DNA of 8,730 bases from Bacillota bacterium (GCA_023446675.1 JAEXPO010000032.1:1-8730); one strand, 5' to 3'; shown: positions 1 to 7,345, numbered from the stretch's first letter. Program-made: numbers and translations. Notes: generated from the letters alone by a model not told the origin.

Positions 1-779
1 GAGGAAAGGGCGAAGCCTGTACCGAACTCCAGGCCCTTTACGGCCGGAACGGAAAAAAGAAGGGACGAAAGGCGAGCTTCCACATTATTAAAAAGAGGGG
101 AACCCACACCCGCGGGCAAACCCACCACCGCCGTCTCCACAACGCCGCCAACCGAGTCCATCTCCTTGCGGGCTTCCTCTATAATTTCCAGATAAGCCCC
201 GGGACAGGAAGCATCCAGTGCGGGCAGCGGCATTTGCCTTAAGGCTTCAAGCTGCTGAGCCGTTATATTAACGCCATCGAAGGGGACATCCACCATTTCC
301 CCGATGCGCTGGATATGGGAGCCCACGGTTATGCCGTTGGCATCCAAAAGATGCTTGGCAACAGCTCCTGCAAACACCAGCGGCGCAGTGAGCCGGGCTG
401 AAAAATGGCCGCCTCCCCGGTAATCCTGATACCCGCGATAGCGCACAAAGGCTGTATAATCGGCATGCCCCGGACGAGCCAGGTCTTTGGTGGCCTCATA
501 GTCGGCTGAGTGGCTGTCCTGGTTTCGTATGAGGGCACAAAGAGGTGTTCCGGTGGTATGGCCTTTGAAAAAGCCGCTGAGAATTTCTACCTTGTCCGTT
601 TCCTTACGCTTAGTTGAATAAGCCCCTGTGCTGGGCCTTCTTCTTCCCATTTCAACGGCTATTTTCTCCATATCAAGAGCCATACCCGGAGGCAGATTGT
701 CTATGACAACACCGATTGCCGGGCCATGGGATTCTCCAAAAAGTGAAATTTTAAGGGTTTGCCCCCATATGCTGCTCAT
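1..779 (-). CDS. aroC: Chorismate synthase, N-terminal part (C-terminus beyond window)
   Basis: Catalyses the last shikimate-pathway step, EPSP to chorismate, using reduced FMN; the family acts as a cytosolic homotetramer. I translated about 259 codons from the ATG at 779-777; the family is usually 360-390 aa, so the C-terminal third is off the left edge. Visible motifs are FGESHG at residues 14-19 (His18), the basic GRRRPSTGAYSTKRKETD loop at about 45-62, RPGHADYT at 102-109 (His105), and an RGGGHFSARLTAP segment shortly after. His18 and His105 correspond to the two conserved family histidines. The start is supported by AGAGG at 788-792, 8 nt upstream. Its ATG overlaps the stop of the preceding aroA remnant as ATGA (776-779), a classic translational-coupling arrangement. 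It is the last visible gene of an aroF-aroB-aroA'-aroC operon. Family assignment is very secure. Confidence 0.97.
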   Translation of the reverse strand, partial: MSSIWGQTLKISLFGESHGPAIGVVIDNLPPGMALDMEKIAVEMGRRRPSTGAYSTKRKETDKVEILSGFFKGHTTGTPLCALIRNQDSHSADYEATKDLARPGHADYTAFVRYRGYQDYRGGGHFSARLTAPLVFAGAVAKHLLDANGITVGSHIQRIGEMVDVPFDGVNITAQQLEALRQMPLPALDASCPGAYLEIIEEARKEMDSVGGVVETAVVGLPAGVGSPLFNNVEARLSSLLFSVPAVKGLEFGTGFALS

Positions 780-964
780 GCATCCGTCCTCTTTCCATCC
801 GAAGTTACATAATATTTCCAGAAACCAGAATAGGCCTCAACCAGGGCTGTACTTTCGCCCTTTGCCGGTGCGCCGCAAATAACAGTCCGGTGACCCATGC
901 TTTTTGACGGCTGGGACAGGATGGTTCCCTTGAAGGAAGAAGGGATTAATTTATAGCTTGCCAA
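776..964 (-). pseudogene. aroA: Internally deleted EPSP synthase (aroA) remnant, 62 codons
   Basis: An in-frame 62-codon reading frame from a TTG start (964-962) to a TGA (778-776). GGAGG at 974-978 lies 9 nt upstream of the TTG, and the start overlaps the aroB 3' end by 14 nt. Residues 6-39 resemble the N-terminus of EPSP synthase: PSSFKGTI, then the PSKSMGHR phosphoenolpyruvate/shikimate-phosphate binding segment (Lys21), then a CGAPAKGEST stretch like the usual (A/S)LAxGxS. The next residues, LVEAYSGFWKYY, resemble the extreme C-terminus of the same family, which typically has a SYPxFWxDY-like segment before the end. The family is about 420-440 aa, so roughly 360-380 residues are missing, with the join near 838-850. 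The product cannot be an active enzyme because nearly both domains are gone. The stop overlaps the aroC ATG as ATGA. The N-terminal match is convincing; the C-terminal match is a shorter inference. An assembly deletion is possible. Confidence 0.72.
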
Positions 965-2024
965 GGATCCGTTCCTCCAATTCCGCAAGATACATATCAT
1001 GCAACATACCGGATCCTATTTTTTCAATGACGGCAAGGGTTATTTTGCCCGAACGGGCCTTTTTATCGATCCTAACCGCTTCAACCAAAGCCTCGGCAGG
1101 GATGTCCGGCATTTCAACCGGGAGCCCGAAAAGGGACAGAGCCTTTTTAACACGCTCCGTTTCCCCTTCCCTGGTTAACCCTATTTTCTCCGTCATGGAC
1201 GTAATATAAACCATACCGGCGGAAATGGCTTCCCCATGGGTCATACCCGTAAAATTCTGAGCCTTTTCAATGGCATGCCCCAGAGTGTGGCCAAAATTCA
1301 GAAGCTGGCGAATGCCATTATCCTTTTCGTCCTTCTCCACCACATCCCGCTTAATTTTGCAGCTTTTCTTAATGAGCCTGTCCAGCTTTGGCTCCAACGC
1401 CTTGCGGCTGCCCAGATCCGTAAGCTCCTTATAAAGCTTCTCATCCCGGATAAAGCCATGCTTAATAAGCTCTGCCATACCGTCTGCAAATTGCCTGTCG
1501 TTCAAGGTGGAAAGAAGCTCCGGATCCGTATAGACGGCAAAGGGCTGATAAAAGGCGCCAACCAGATTCTTGCCACGGGGTAAATCCACCGCCACCTTGC
1601 CCCCAATGGAGCTGTCAACCATGGATAAAAGCGTGGTGGGTATCTGTATAAAACCCATGCCTCTTAAGAAGGTGGCGGCGGCAAGGCCGCCCATGTCACC
1701 GGTTACGCCCCCGCCTAATGCCCCCAGATAATCGCTTCGGGTAAAGCCCGCCGCTGCCAGGCCGTCATAGATACCGGCCAGAGTGTCCAAATTTTTAGAG
1801 CCTTCACCGGCTTGAAAGGAAAGGGGCGTAACATCAAAGCCCCTGGCCTTAAGCTCATCGGCAAAGCCGTCCCCGTAAAGGGCCTGGGTAGTGGAATCGC
1901 ATAGCAGGCCCAGCTTTTTACCGCTGTAGCGTTCCTTGAATACGTCAGGCAGCTCCTTTAAGAGACCGGTTTTAATCTCAATGGTATATTCTCTGTTTTC
2001 CGTGGCGACTTTTACCTTCTGCAT
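951..2024 (-). CDS. aroB: 3-dehydroquinate synthase
   Basis: Converts DAHP to 3-dehydroquinate, the second shikimate-pathway step, using NAD and a divalent metal in the cytosol. The 357 aa product has the usual length. Visible motifs are GEGSKNLDTL at about 73-82, the NAD/substrate segment GGGVTGDMGG at 104-113, RGMGFIQIPTTLL at 121-133, VDSSIGGK at 136-143, and the metal ligands Glu185 (GMAELIKHG), His246 (LNFGHTLGH) and His263 (MTHGEA). These match the E/H/H triad of the E. coli enzyme within one residue. The ATG follows the aroF stop by only 3 nt, and its GGAGG ribosome site lies inside the last codons of aroF, 8 nt upstream, so the two are co-transcribed and probably coupled. Its 3' end overlaps the aroA remnant by 14 nt. 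No residues look abnormal. Confidence 0.98.
   Translation of the reverse strand: MQKVKVATENREYTIEIKTGLLKELPDVFKERYSGKKLGLLCDSTTQALYGDGFADELKARGFDVTPLSFQAGEGSKNLDTLAGIYDGLAAAGFTRSDYLGALGGGVTGDMGGLAAATFLRGMGFIQIPTTLLSMVDSSIGGKVAVDLPRGKNLVGAFYQPFAVYTDPELLSTLNDRQFADGMAELIKHGFIRDEKLYKELTDLGSRKALEPKLDRLIKKSCKIKRDVVEKDEKDNGIRQLLNFGHTLGHAIEKAQNFTGMTHGEAISAGMVYITSMTEKIGLTREGETERVKKALSLFGLPVEMPDIPAEALVEAVRIDKKARSGKITLAVIEKIGSGMLHDMYLAELEERILGKL
974..978 (-). promoter_or_regulatory. Ribosome binding site deciding the TTG start of the aroA remnant
   Basis: GGAGG on the minus strand, 9 nt before the TTG at 964-962 and inside the 3' end of aroB. It identifies the TTG as the original aroA start and shows that the translation signal survived the internal deletion. 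The longer reading frame that would begin further upstream inside aroB has no such signal. Confidence 0.7.
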
Positions 2025-2027
2025 GAC

Positions 2028-3047
2028 TTATACCTCCAGAGTTCTGCCCTCAAGCTCGGCGCAGGCTCTAAGCTTGGGTACGACGGCAGAATATTCGGCG
2101 GGCGTCAGGGACTGTGCCCCATCACTTAGCGCCGCTTTGGGGTTATTGTGAACCTCAATAATAACGCCGTCGGCGCCCGCAAGAACAGCCGCCTTGCTCA
2201 TGGGCTCTACCATCCAGGCCTTTCCGGTGCCATGGCTGGGATCCACAATAATAGGCAGATGGCTCATCCGCTTGATGGCGGGTACTGCGCTTAGATCCAG
2301 GGTATTGCGGGTGTAGGTTTCAAAGGTTCTTATGCCTCTTTCGCATAAAATAACCTGGGTGTTGCCCTCGCTTAAGATATACTCGGCGGACATGAGCCAT
2401 TCCTCAAAGGTAGCCGACAAGCCCCTCTTCAGCAAAATGGGCTTATTTGTTCTCCCCAATTCCTTAAGCATTACAAAGTTCTGCATATTGCGGGCGCCTA
2501 CCTGAATGATGTCCACATCCTCGACAAATCGATCCAGCACATCCGTGGACATCAGCTCTGTTACAATGGGAAGACCTGTTTCAGCTCTGGCAATTTTCAG
2601 AAGCTCCAGGCCGTCCAGGCCAAGTCCCTGAAAGCTGTAGGGTGATGTACGGGGCTTATAGGCTCCTCCTCTTAAAAAGGAGGCTCCGGCCTTTTTAAGC
2701 TCCCTGGCGACGCCCACAATCTGGGCTTCGCTTTCCACGGAGCAGGGACCGGAAATGACAACAAAATGGCCCTTACCGATTTTTCTTCCCCCGACCTCCA
2801 CAACCGTGTCGTCAGGCTTGAACATACGATTGGCCTTTTTAAAGGGCTCGGTAACGCGCAGCACGTTATCGACAATTTCGTTTGCCGTAAAATCGAAGGC
2901 ATTAAGATTGACGGTATCGCCAACCAGACCAAGGATGGTTTTTCCTTCGCCTTCCGACAGATGCACTTTGAAACCCATTGATTCAACCTGCCGAGTGAGC
3001 TCTTCGCGCTGCTCTCGGGTTACTCCGGGCTTTAAAACAAGAATCAT
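2028..3047 (-). CDS. aroF: 3-deoxy-7-phosphoheptulonate (DAHP) synthase, type I-beta with N-terminal regulatory domain
   Basis: Condenses phosphoenolpyruvate and erythrose 4-phosphate to DAHP, the committed step of aromatic biosynthesis. The 339 aa product has two parts. Residues 1 to about 70 form the ferredoxin-like domain that in Thermotoga-type enzymes binds Tyr or Phe for feedback inhibition; the rest is a TIM barrel. Motifs are GPCSVES at 100-106, RGGAYKPRTSPYSFQGLG at 126-143, KRG at 207-209, CERGIRTFE at 235-243, DPSHGTG at 269-275 and EVHNNP at 298-303. The metal ligands Cys102, His272, Glu298 and Asp309 fall at the numbers I recall for the Thermotoga maritima enzyme. AGGAG lies 9 nt before the ATG. 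It is the first gene of the aro operon and ends 3 nt before aroB. Feedback control by Tyr or Phe is inferred from the domain; the effector cannot be read from sequence. Confidence 0.98.
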   Translation of the reverse strand: MILVLKPGVTREQREELTRQVESMGFKVHLSEGEGKTILGLVGDTVNLNAFDFTANEIVDNVLRVTEPFKKANRMFKPDDTVVEVGGRKIGKGHFVVISGPCSVESEAQIVGVARELKKAGASFLRGGAYKPRTSPYSFQGLGLDGLELLKIARAETGLPIVTELMSTDVLDRFVEDVDIIQVGARNMQNFVMLKELGRTNKPILLKRGLSATFEEWLMSAEYILSEGNTQVILCERGIRTFETYTRNTLDLSAVPAIKRMSHLPIIVDPSHGTGKAWMVEPMSKAAVLAGADGVIIEVHNNPKAALSDGAQSLTPAEYSAVVPKLRACAELEGRTLEV

Positions 3048-3109
3048 TTCTCATCTCTCCTAACCTTTTTAACCTTTCTCATCTCTTCTCATCTAATCTC
3101 TTCTCAACT
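3048..3109 (-). repeat. Purine-rich aroF leader with four copies of a 9-bp repeat
   Basis: Reading the minus strand, AGATGAGAA occurs exactly at 3048-3056, 3076-3084 and 3086-3094, with a one-mismatch copy (AGTTGAGAA) at 3101-3109. The copy nearest the gene contains the bases immediately before the aroF start codon. AAGGTTA also occurs twice in tandem between the first two copies. Almost the whole leader strand is purine, so it would be poorly structured RNA with several ATG triplets. It could be a protein-binding region of the leader mRNA or simply slippage-prone sequence; the sequence alone does not decide. Confidence 0.6.
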
Positions 3110-3121
3110 CAAACTAATGGA

Positions 3122-3158
3122 GCAATAAAAAGAAAATGAATTCCGTCAATACGAATCC
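3122..3158 (-). terminator. Possible rho-independent terminator after lysC
   Basis: On the minus strand, starting 13 nt after the lysC stop, GGATTCGT and ACGGAATTC can pair around an ATTG loop with one bulged G and one G-U pair (3138-3158). The sequence then runs into ATTTTCTTTTTATTG. The stem is weaker than the other terminators here. An alternative reading of the same stretch is a promoter for aroF, because TTGACG (5 of 6 matches to a -35 box) lies in the loop-side arm, but the matching -10 (TATTGC, 16 bp downstream) is poor. Confidence 0.4.
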
Positions 3159-3171
3159 GCTGCGTCAGACC

Positions 3172-4521
3172 TTATTTAAAGAATTCATCGTAGATGCATA
3201 CAATGGCCTTGTCCACATCCTCCTCGGACACACCGAACATGATGCTGACCTCTGAGGATCCCTGGTTGATCATCCGGATATTAACGCCGTTTAGAGCAAG
3301 CGCCTTTGAAATACGGCTCATAATACCTACAGTGTGAGTCATACCCTCGCCCACCACCATCACCAGGGCCAGGTTGTACTCCATGCTGACACTGTCAACC
3401 TGAAGCTCCTTGGCTATTCTCTCCATCATACGACATTTTTTCTCGTCGTCCAGGTATTTTTTCCTGACAATGATGGAAATATCATCAATTCCGGAGGGCA
3501 TGTGTTCAAAGGGCACCTGCTCTTCTTCCAGAATCTGGAGGACCTTTCGGCCAAAGCCCACTTCCCGGTTCATCATGTATTTGTTGATATTAATGCTGCA
3601 AAAGCCCTTGTCCCCTGCAATACCTGCAATGGGTGAAAGGGTGAAGTCCCGGGTAGGGGCGATATAGGTGCCGGGGGCACCGGGATTGTTGGTGTTGCGT
3701 ATGTTTACGGGAATACCTCTTTTATAAACAGGCTCCAGGGTTTCTTCATGCAAAACCGTGAAGCCGGCATATGCCAGTTCGCGCATTTCCCTGTAGGTGA
3801 GCACGGAAATGGGCTTCGGATCCTTAATAAGCTTGGGATTGGCAACAAAGACCGAATCCACATCGGTGAAATTTTCATAAGCCTCCACCTCAAGGGCTGC
3901 AGACAGTATAGAACCTGTAATATCCGAGCCGCCTCTTGAGAAGGTGACCACCTCTCCTGAAAGGGAGTAGCCAAAAAATCCGGGAAAAATAACAATTCCC
4001 TCAATGTCATTTAGCCTGGTCAAATTTTTAAAGGATTGTGGAAGCACACGGGCATTGCCGTATTCATCGCTTAAGAACAGTCCGGCATCTCTGGGATTAA
4101 CATAGCTGGCTTTAACGCCAATGCTTCTTAAGTAATAGGCTACAAGCCGCGCTGCATTGTCCTCGCCTGCGGCCTTCATACGATCCATCAGCTTCTCGTT
4201 GGTATCGTAGCCCATGGAAAGACGGGTTTTAATATTATTTTCAATTTCAAGGGTAATCTGTTTATCCAGGTTAAGCTGGGCCGCAATGTCCGCATAGCGT
4301 TTAACAATGGCCTCCAGCACGGAAAGATGATCTTCGTTTTTGAGATATTTTCCTGCGCAGTCGATGAGCATATCCGTAATCTTGGTATCCTCGTCAAAGC
4401 GTTTACCGGGTGCGGATACCACCACAATTTTTCTTTCGGGATCCGAGGTGACAACGGAACACACTTTTTGTATTTGTTCCGCATTTGCCATGGAAGTCCC
4501 GCCGAATTTGCATACCTTCAT
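3172..4521 (-). CDS. lysC: Aspartate kinase (aspartokinase) with two C-terminal ACT domains
   Basis: Phosphorylates L-aspartate to 4-phospho-L-aspartate, opening the pathway to lysine, threonine, methionine and diaminopimelate for the cell wall. The 449 aa product fits monofunctional aspartokinases. The kinase domain spans about 1-290, with KFGGTS at 5-10 and the FSRGGSDITG nucleotide/substrate segment at 194-203. Two ACT domains follow, about 300-370 and 385-449, the second with MSRISKALALNGVNIRMINQ at 401-420 followed by GSSEVSIMFGV. The ACT domains imply feedback inhibition by an end product such as lysine or threonine; which one is not visible. The ATG has AAAGGA about 12 nt upstream. The symbol lysC is the customary choice; a thrA-type or dap-linked paralogue name is possible. 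It is separated from ackA by a strong terminator and from aroF by a probable one, so it looks monocistronic with its own structured leader. Confidence 0.96.
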   Translation of the reverse strand: MKVCKFGGTSMANAEQIQKVCSVVTSDPERKIVVVSAPGKRFDEDTKITDMLIDCAGKYLKNEDHLSVLEAIVKRYADIAAQLNLDKQITLEIENNIKTRLSMGYDTNEKLMDRMKAAGEDNAARLVAYYLRSIGVKASYVNPRDAGLFLSDEYGNARVLPQSFKNLTRLNDIEGIVIFPGFFGYSLSGEVVTFSRGGSDITGSILSAALEVEAYENFTDVDSVFVANPKLIKDPKPISVLTYREMRELAYAGFTVLHEETLEPVYKRGIPVNIRNTNNPGAPGTYIAPTRDFTLSPIAGIAGDKGFCSININKYMMNREVGFGRKVLQILEEEQVPFEHMPSGIDDISIIVRKKYLDDEKKCRMMERIAKELQVDSVSMEYNLALVMVVGEGMTHTVGIMSRISKALALNGVNIRMINQGSSEVSIMFGVSEEDVDKAIVCIYDEFFK

Positions 4522-4684
4522 TTAATGCTTCATTCCTTTCCCACATGCCTGTATAGCCTCTTATTTACGCTTGCAGAGGCTGCATTCAACCTGGATAAAC
4601 AGGCCGTACTATACAAAGAGGCGCGTGTCCTGACGGGAAACCTGCCGGAACGCCGTTGGAACGCGCTTATGACTCGACCCGTAT
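4522..4684 (-). promoter_or_regulatory. Structured lysC leader with alternative pairings
   Basis: This stretch follows the ackA terminator and precedes lysC. A GC-rich arm pair, GCGCGT at 4621-4626 with ACGCGC at 4661-4666, encloses about 34 nt. Nearer lysC, 4555-4561 pairs with 4575-4581 (AGCCTCT/AGAGGCT, 7 bp), inside an outer helix of 4547-4552 with 4599-4604 (GCCTGT/ACAGGC). The same AAGAGGC arm (4556-4562) can instead pair with GCCTCTT at 4616-4622, and 4550-4556 can pair with 4609-4615 (7 bp). I do not recognise a lysine riboswitch core or a T-box sequence, and I found no convincing -35/-10 pair. It may be an unrecognised cis-regulatory RNA, a dispersed repeat, or only a leader with chance structure. 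Confidence 0.4.
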
Positions 4685-4720
4685 ACAAAAAAGGTAAAGG
4701 GGGAAACCCCTTTACCTTCC
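4685..4720 (-). terminator. Rho-independent terminator of the pta-ackA operon
   Basis: A perfect 12-bp stem pairs 4691-4702 (AAGGTAAAGGGG on the plus strand) with 4707-4718 around a 4-nt loop. On the minus strand it is followed directly by TTTTTT. The stem starts about 44 nt after the ackA stop. The T-tract is only on the minus-strand exit side, so it serves ackA and is not bidirectional. Confidence 0.93.
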
Positions 4721-4762
4721 AATTCTATATTGGGCTACTTTCCTTGTCAACCTTAGAACGCC

Positions 4763-5956
4763 TCAGCCAATTAATTTTTTGGTTTCCTTGGCAATGGCCA
4801 GCTCTTCATTGGTGGGAATAACCAGCGTGCGGACCTTGGCATCAGGAGTACTGATATCAAGCTCTTCACCCTTGATCTTATTCTTTTCCTGATCCACGTT
4901 AATGCCCATGAAGGAAAGCTCGTCTGTCACACTCTTGCGAATACCGGGATTGTTTTCACCGATGCCTGCGGTAAAGACCACGGCATCAAGACCACCCATG
5001 GCACAGGCATAGGAACCGATATACTTCTTTACCTGATAGGTGAAAACTTCAAGGGCGAGCTTGGCACGTTCATTGCCTTCATTAGCTGCGGCATCCAGAT
5101 CTCTGAAATCGCTGCTTATGCCGGAAAGAGCCAGCACACCGGATTTTTTGTTCATGATGCCGTCCATCTCACTGGCGCTGACGCCCTCCTTATTCATAAG
5201 GAAGGTAACCACGGCAGGATCAATAGCGCCGCAGCGGGTTCCCATAGCCAGACCGTCCAGCGGTGTAAAGCCCATGCTGGTGTCTACGGTTTTACCCTGA
5301 TCCACAGCACAAATACTGGAACCGTTTCCAAGATGGCAGGTGACGATCTTTAATTCAGAAAGGGGCTTTCCGAGGACAGCGGCGGTACGTTCTGCCACAT
5401 ATTTGTGGGAGGTGCCGTGGAAGCCGTATTTTCTGAGCTTGTATTTATTGTAGTACTCGTAGGGAAGGGCATAAATGTATGCCTTTTTAGGCATGGTCTG
5501 ATGAAAAGCCGTATCAAATACAGCAACCTGGGGAACACCCTCCATGTTCTGCATGCAGGCAGTAATACCTGTAAGATTGGGAGGATTGTGGAGAGGAGCC
5601 AGCTCCACGCACTCATCCAGAGCTTTCATGACTTCCTCGTCAATAACGACGGATTTAAAGAACTTTTCGCCGCCGTGAACCACCCGGTGGCCTACTGCCG
5701 ATATTTCAGAAAGGTTTTTGATAACCCCGATTTCAGGATCCGTTAAAACCTTTATAAGAACGGCAATAGCGTCCTTATGGTTCTTCATCTCAATTTCTTT
5801 CTCTACCGATATATCCTGGCCTGCTTTATGCTTAATCACAGAGCCGGGGATACCGATACGGTCGCAAAGTCCTTTTGCCCTAACCGACTCGTCTTCCATA
5901 TTGATAAGCTGGTATTTTAGCGACGAGCTACCCGCATTAATGACTAAAATGTCCAT
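4763..5956 (-). CDS. ackA: Acetate kinase
   Basis: Interconverts acetyl phosphate plus ADP with acetate plus ATP, giving substrate-level ATP during acetate fermentation. The 397 aa product is of usual length. Both family signatures are present: [11 protein letters not shown] at 6-16 and the [11 protein letters not shown] region at 89-99. The key residues known from the Methanosarcina thermophila enzyme occur at the same numbers: Asn7, Arg91, Asp148, His180, Arg241 and Glu384. [12 protein letters not shown] is at 177-188, [11 protein letters not shown] at 208-218 and FTAGIGENN at 328-336. The ATG has GGGAG about 11 nt upstream. It lies 104 bp downstream of pta with no terminator between, so the two form one operon, and it is followed by the strong terminator at 4685-4720. 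Nothing looks degraded. Confidence 0.98.
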   Translation of the reverse strand: MDILVINAGSSSLKYQLINMEDESVRAKGLCDRIGIPGSVIKHKAGQDISVEKEIEMKNHKDAIAVLIKVLTDPEIGVIKNLSEISAVGHRVVHGGEKFFKSVVIDEEVMKALDECVELAPLHNPPNLTGITACMQNMEGVPQVAVFDTAFHQTMPKKAYIYALPYEYYNKYKLRKYGFHGTSHKYVAERTAAVLGKPLSELKIVTCHLGNGSSICAVDQGKTVDTSMGFTPLDGLAMGTRCGAIDPAVVTFLMNKEGVSASEMDGIMNKKSGVLALSGISSDFRDLDAAANEGNERAKLALEVFTYQVKKYIGSYACAMGGLDAVVFTAGIGENNPGIRKSVTDELSFMGINVDQEKNKIKGEELDISTPDAKVRTLVIPTNEELAIAKETKKLIG

Positions 5957-5994
5957 GACCTATTTTACTCCCTTCACCTTATGCCTTTATTGTT

Positions 5995-6037
5995 TGGCAG
6001 GTAATGTGGCCTGCTTAGTATACCTGCCACTTACCTG
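5995..6037 (-). repeat. Inverted repeat in the pta-ackA gap
   Basis: TGGCAGGTA at 5995-6003 and TACCTGCCA at 6021-6029 form a perfect 9-bp stem with a 17-nt loop. A second upstream copy of the arm, TTACCTG at 6031-6037, could pair with 5998-6004 instead. There is no T-tract after the stem, so it is unlikely to be a terminator. A role in mRNA processing, stability, or setting the pta:ackA ratio is possible but not shown. Confidence 0.55.
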
Positions 6038-6060
6038 TTTTATATATCCTCTAAAGAAAC

Positions 6061-7092
<1,032 letters not shown>

Positions 7093-7137
7093 CTATAAGT
7101 ATACCCGCTCGGGGCAATTCTTTGCCGTAACACAGAA

Positions 7138-7166
7138 ATTATAATACAAATGTTTTTTGTATACAA
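7138..7166 (-). promoter_or_regulatory. Sigma-A promoter of pta-ackA
   Basis: On the minus strand, TTGTAT (-35, 7161-7166) and a perfect TATAAT (-10, 7138-7143) are separated by exactly 17 bp. Transcription would start near 7131, leaving a leader of about 63 nt before the pta ATG. An inverted repeat, ATACAAA (7144-7150) and TTTGTAT (7156-7162), fills the spacer and overlaps the -35 box, so a regulator bound there would block RNA polymerase. Confidence 0.85.
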
Positions 7167-7206
7167 GGCAAGTTGAAAATTTATTTATGACCGAAAATGT
7201 TTTTTG
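7148..7206. repeat. Duplicated 12-bp element AAATGTTTTTTG
   Basis: The identical 12-mer AAATGTTTTTTG lies at 7148-7159, in the promoter spacer, and at 7195-7206, about 64-75 bp upstream of the predicted start. Both copies are followed by an AT-rich TATA-containing run. The 47-bp offset and the placement suggest two binding sites for one regulator, but low sequence complexity makes chance possible. Confidence 0.5.
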
Positions 7207-7230
7207 GTTATAATTATATTAAACTATCTA

Positions 7231-7310
7231 TTACACAATAAGAACCCCACCCGCTTAGCTCGATCATAGATTGCGGGCGGGTGTCCGGGAGCCTTGCTGT
7301 TACACAATAA
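7231..7310 (-). repeat. 11-bp direct repeat tailing two hairpins
   Basis: TTACACAATAA occurs at 7231-7241 and 7300-7310. Read on the minus strand, each copy (TTATTGTGTAA) directly follows a hairpin: the terminator stem at 7313-7334, and a second possible stem pairing CACCCGC at 7248-7254 with GCGGGTG at 7277-7283. The second unit could be a backup terminator (GGGGTTCTTATTGTG after the stem) or a degenerate duplication of the first. Confidence 0.55.
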
Positions 7311-7334
7311 AAGGGAGCAGGATATTCTGCTCCC
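7305..7334 (-). terminator. Rho-independent terminator of the ThyX-like gene
   Basis: An 8-bp perfect stem pairs GGGAGCAG (7313-7320) with CTGCTCCC (7327-7334) around a 6-nt loop. It begins 11 nt after the stop codon and is followed on the minus strand by TTTTATTGTG. Confidence 0.82.
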
Positions 7335-7345
7335 TCGTGGGTTTA

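Noticed and set aside
965..1000. Upstream extension of the aroA remnant to an ATG at 1000
   Set aside because: It lies wholly inside aroB, lacks a ribosome site and adds no EPSP synthase-like residues; the TTG at 964 has GGAGG 9 nt upstream.
1236..1583. Plus-strand open frame of 115 codons
   Set aside because: It is a shadow of aroB; the translated sequence has no domain signal.
4521..4533. Three-codon leader frame (ATG AAG CAT TAA) abutting the lysC start
   Set aside because: Its ATG is almost inside the ribosome site (AAAGGAATG), leaving no workable spacing.
4522..4684. Lysine riboswitch or T-box upstream of lysC
   Set aside because: Expected from the gene, but I could not find the conserved lysine riboswitch core or the T-box AAGGGUGG-like sequence on the minus strand. 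A covariance-model search would settle it.
4327..4821. Long plus-strand open frame across the lysC start and ackA end
   Set aside because: It is antisense to two solid genes and the intergenic terminator, has no family resemblance, and its codons are imposed by the opposite strand.
7213..7241. Second promoter upstream of pta using TATAAT near 7214-7219
   Set aside because: The -10 is good but the matching -35 is weak, and AT-rich sequence makes such boxes common; the TTGTAT-17-TATAAT pair nearer the gene is far better.
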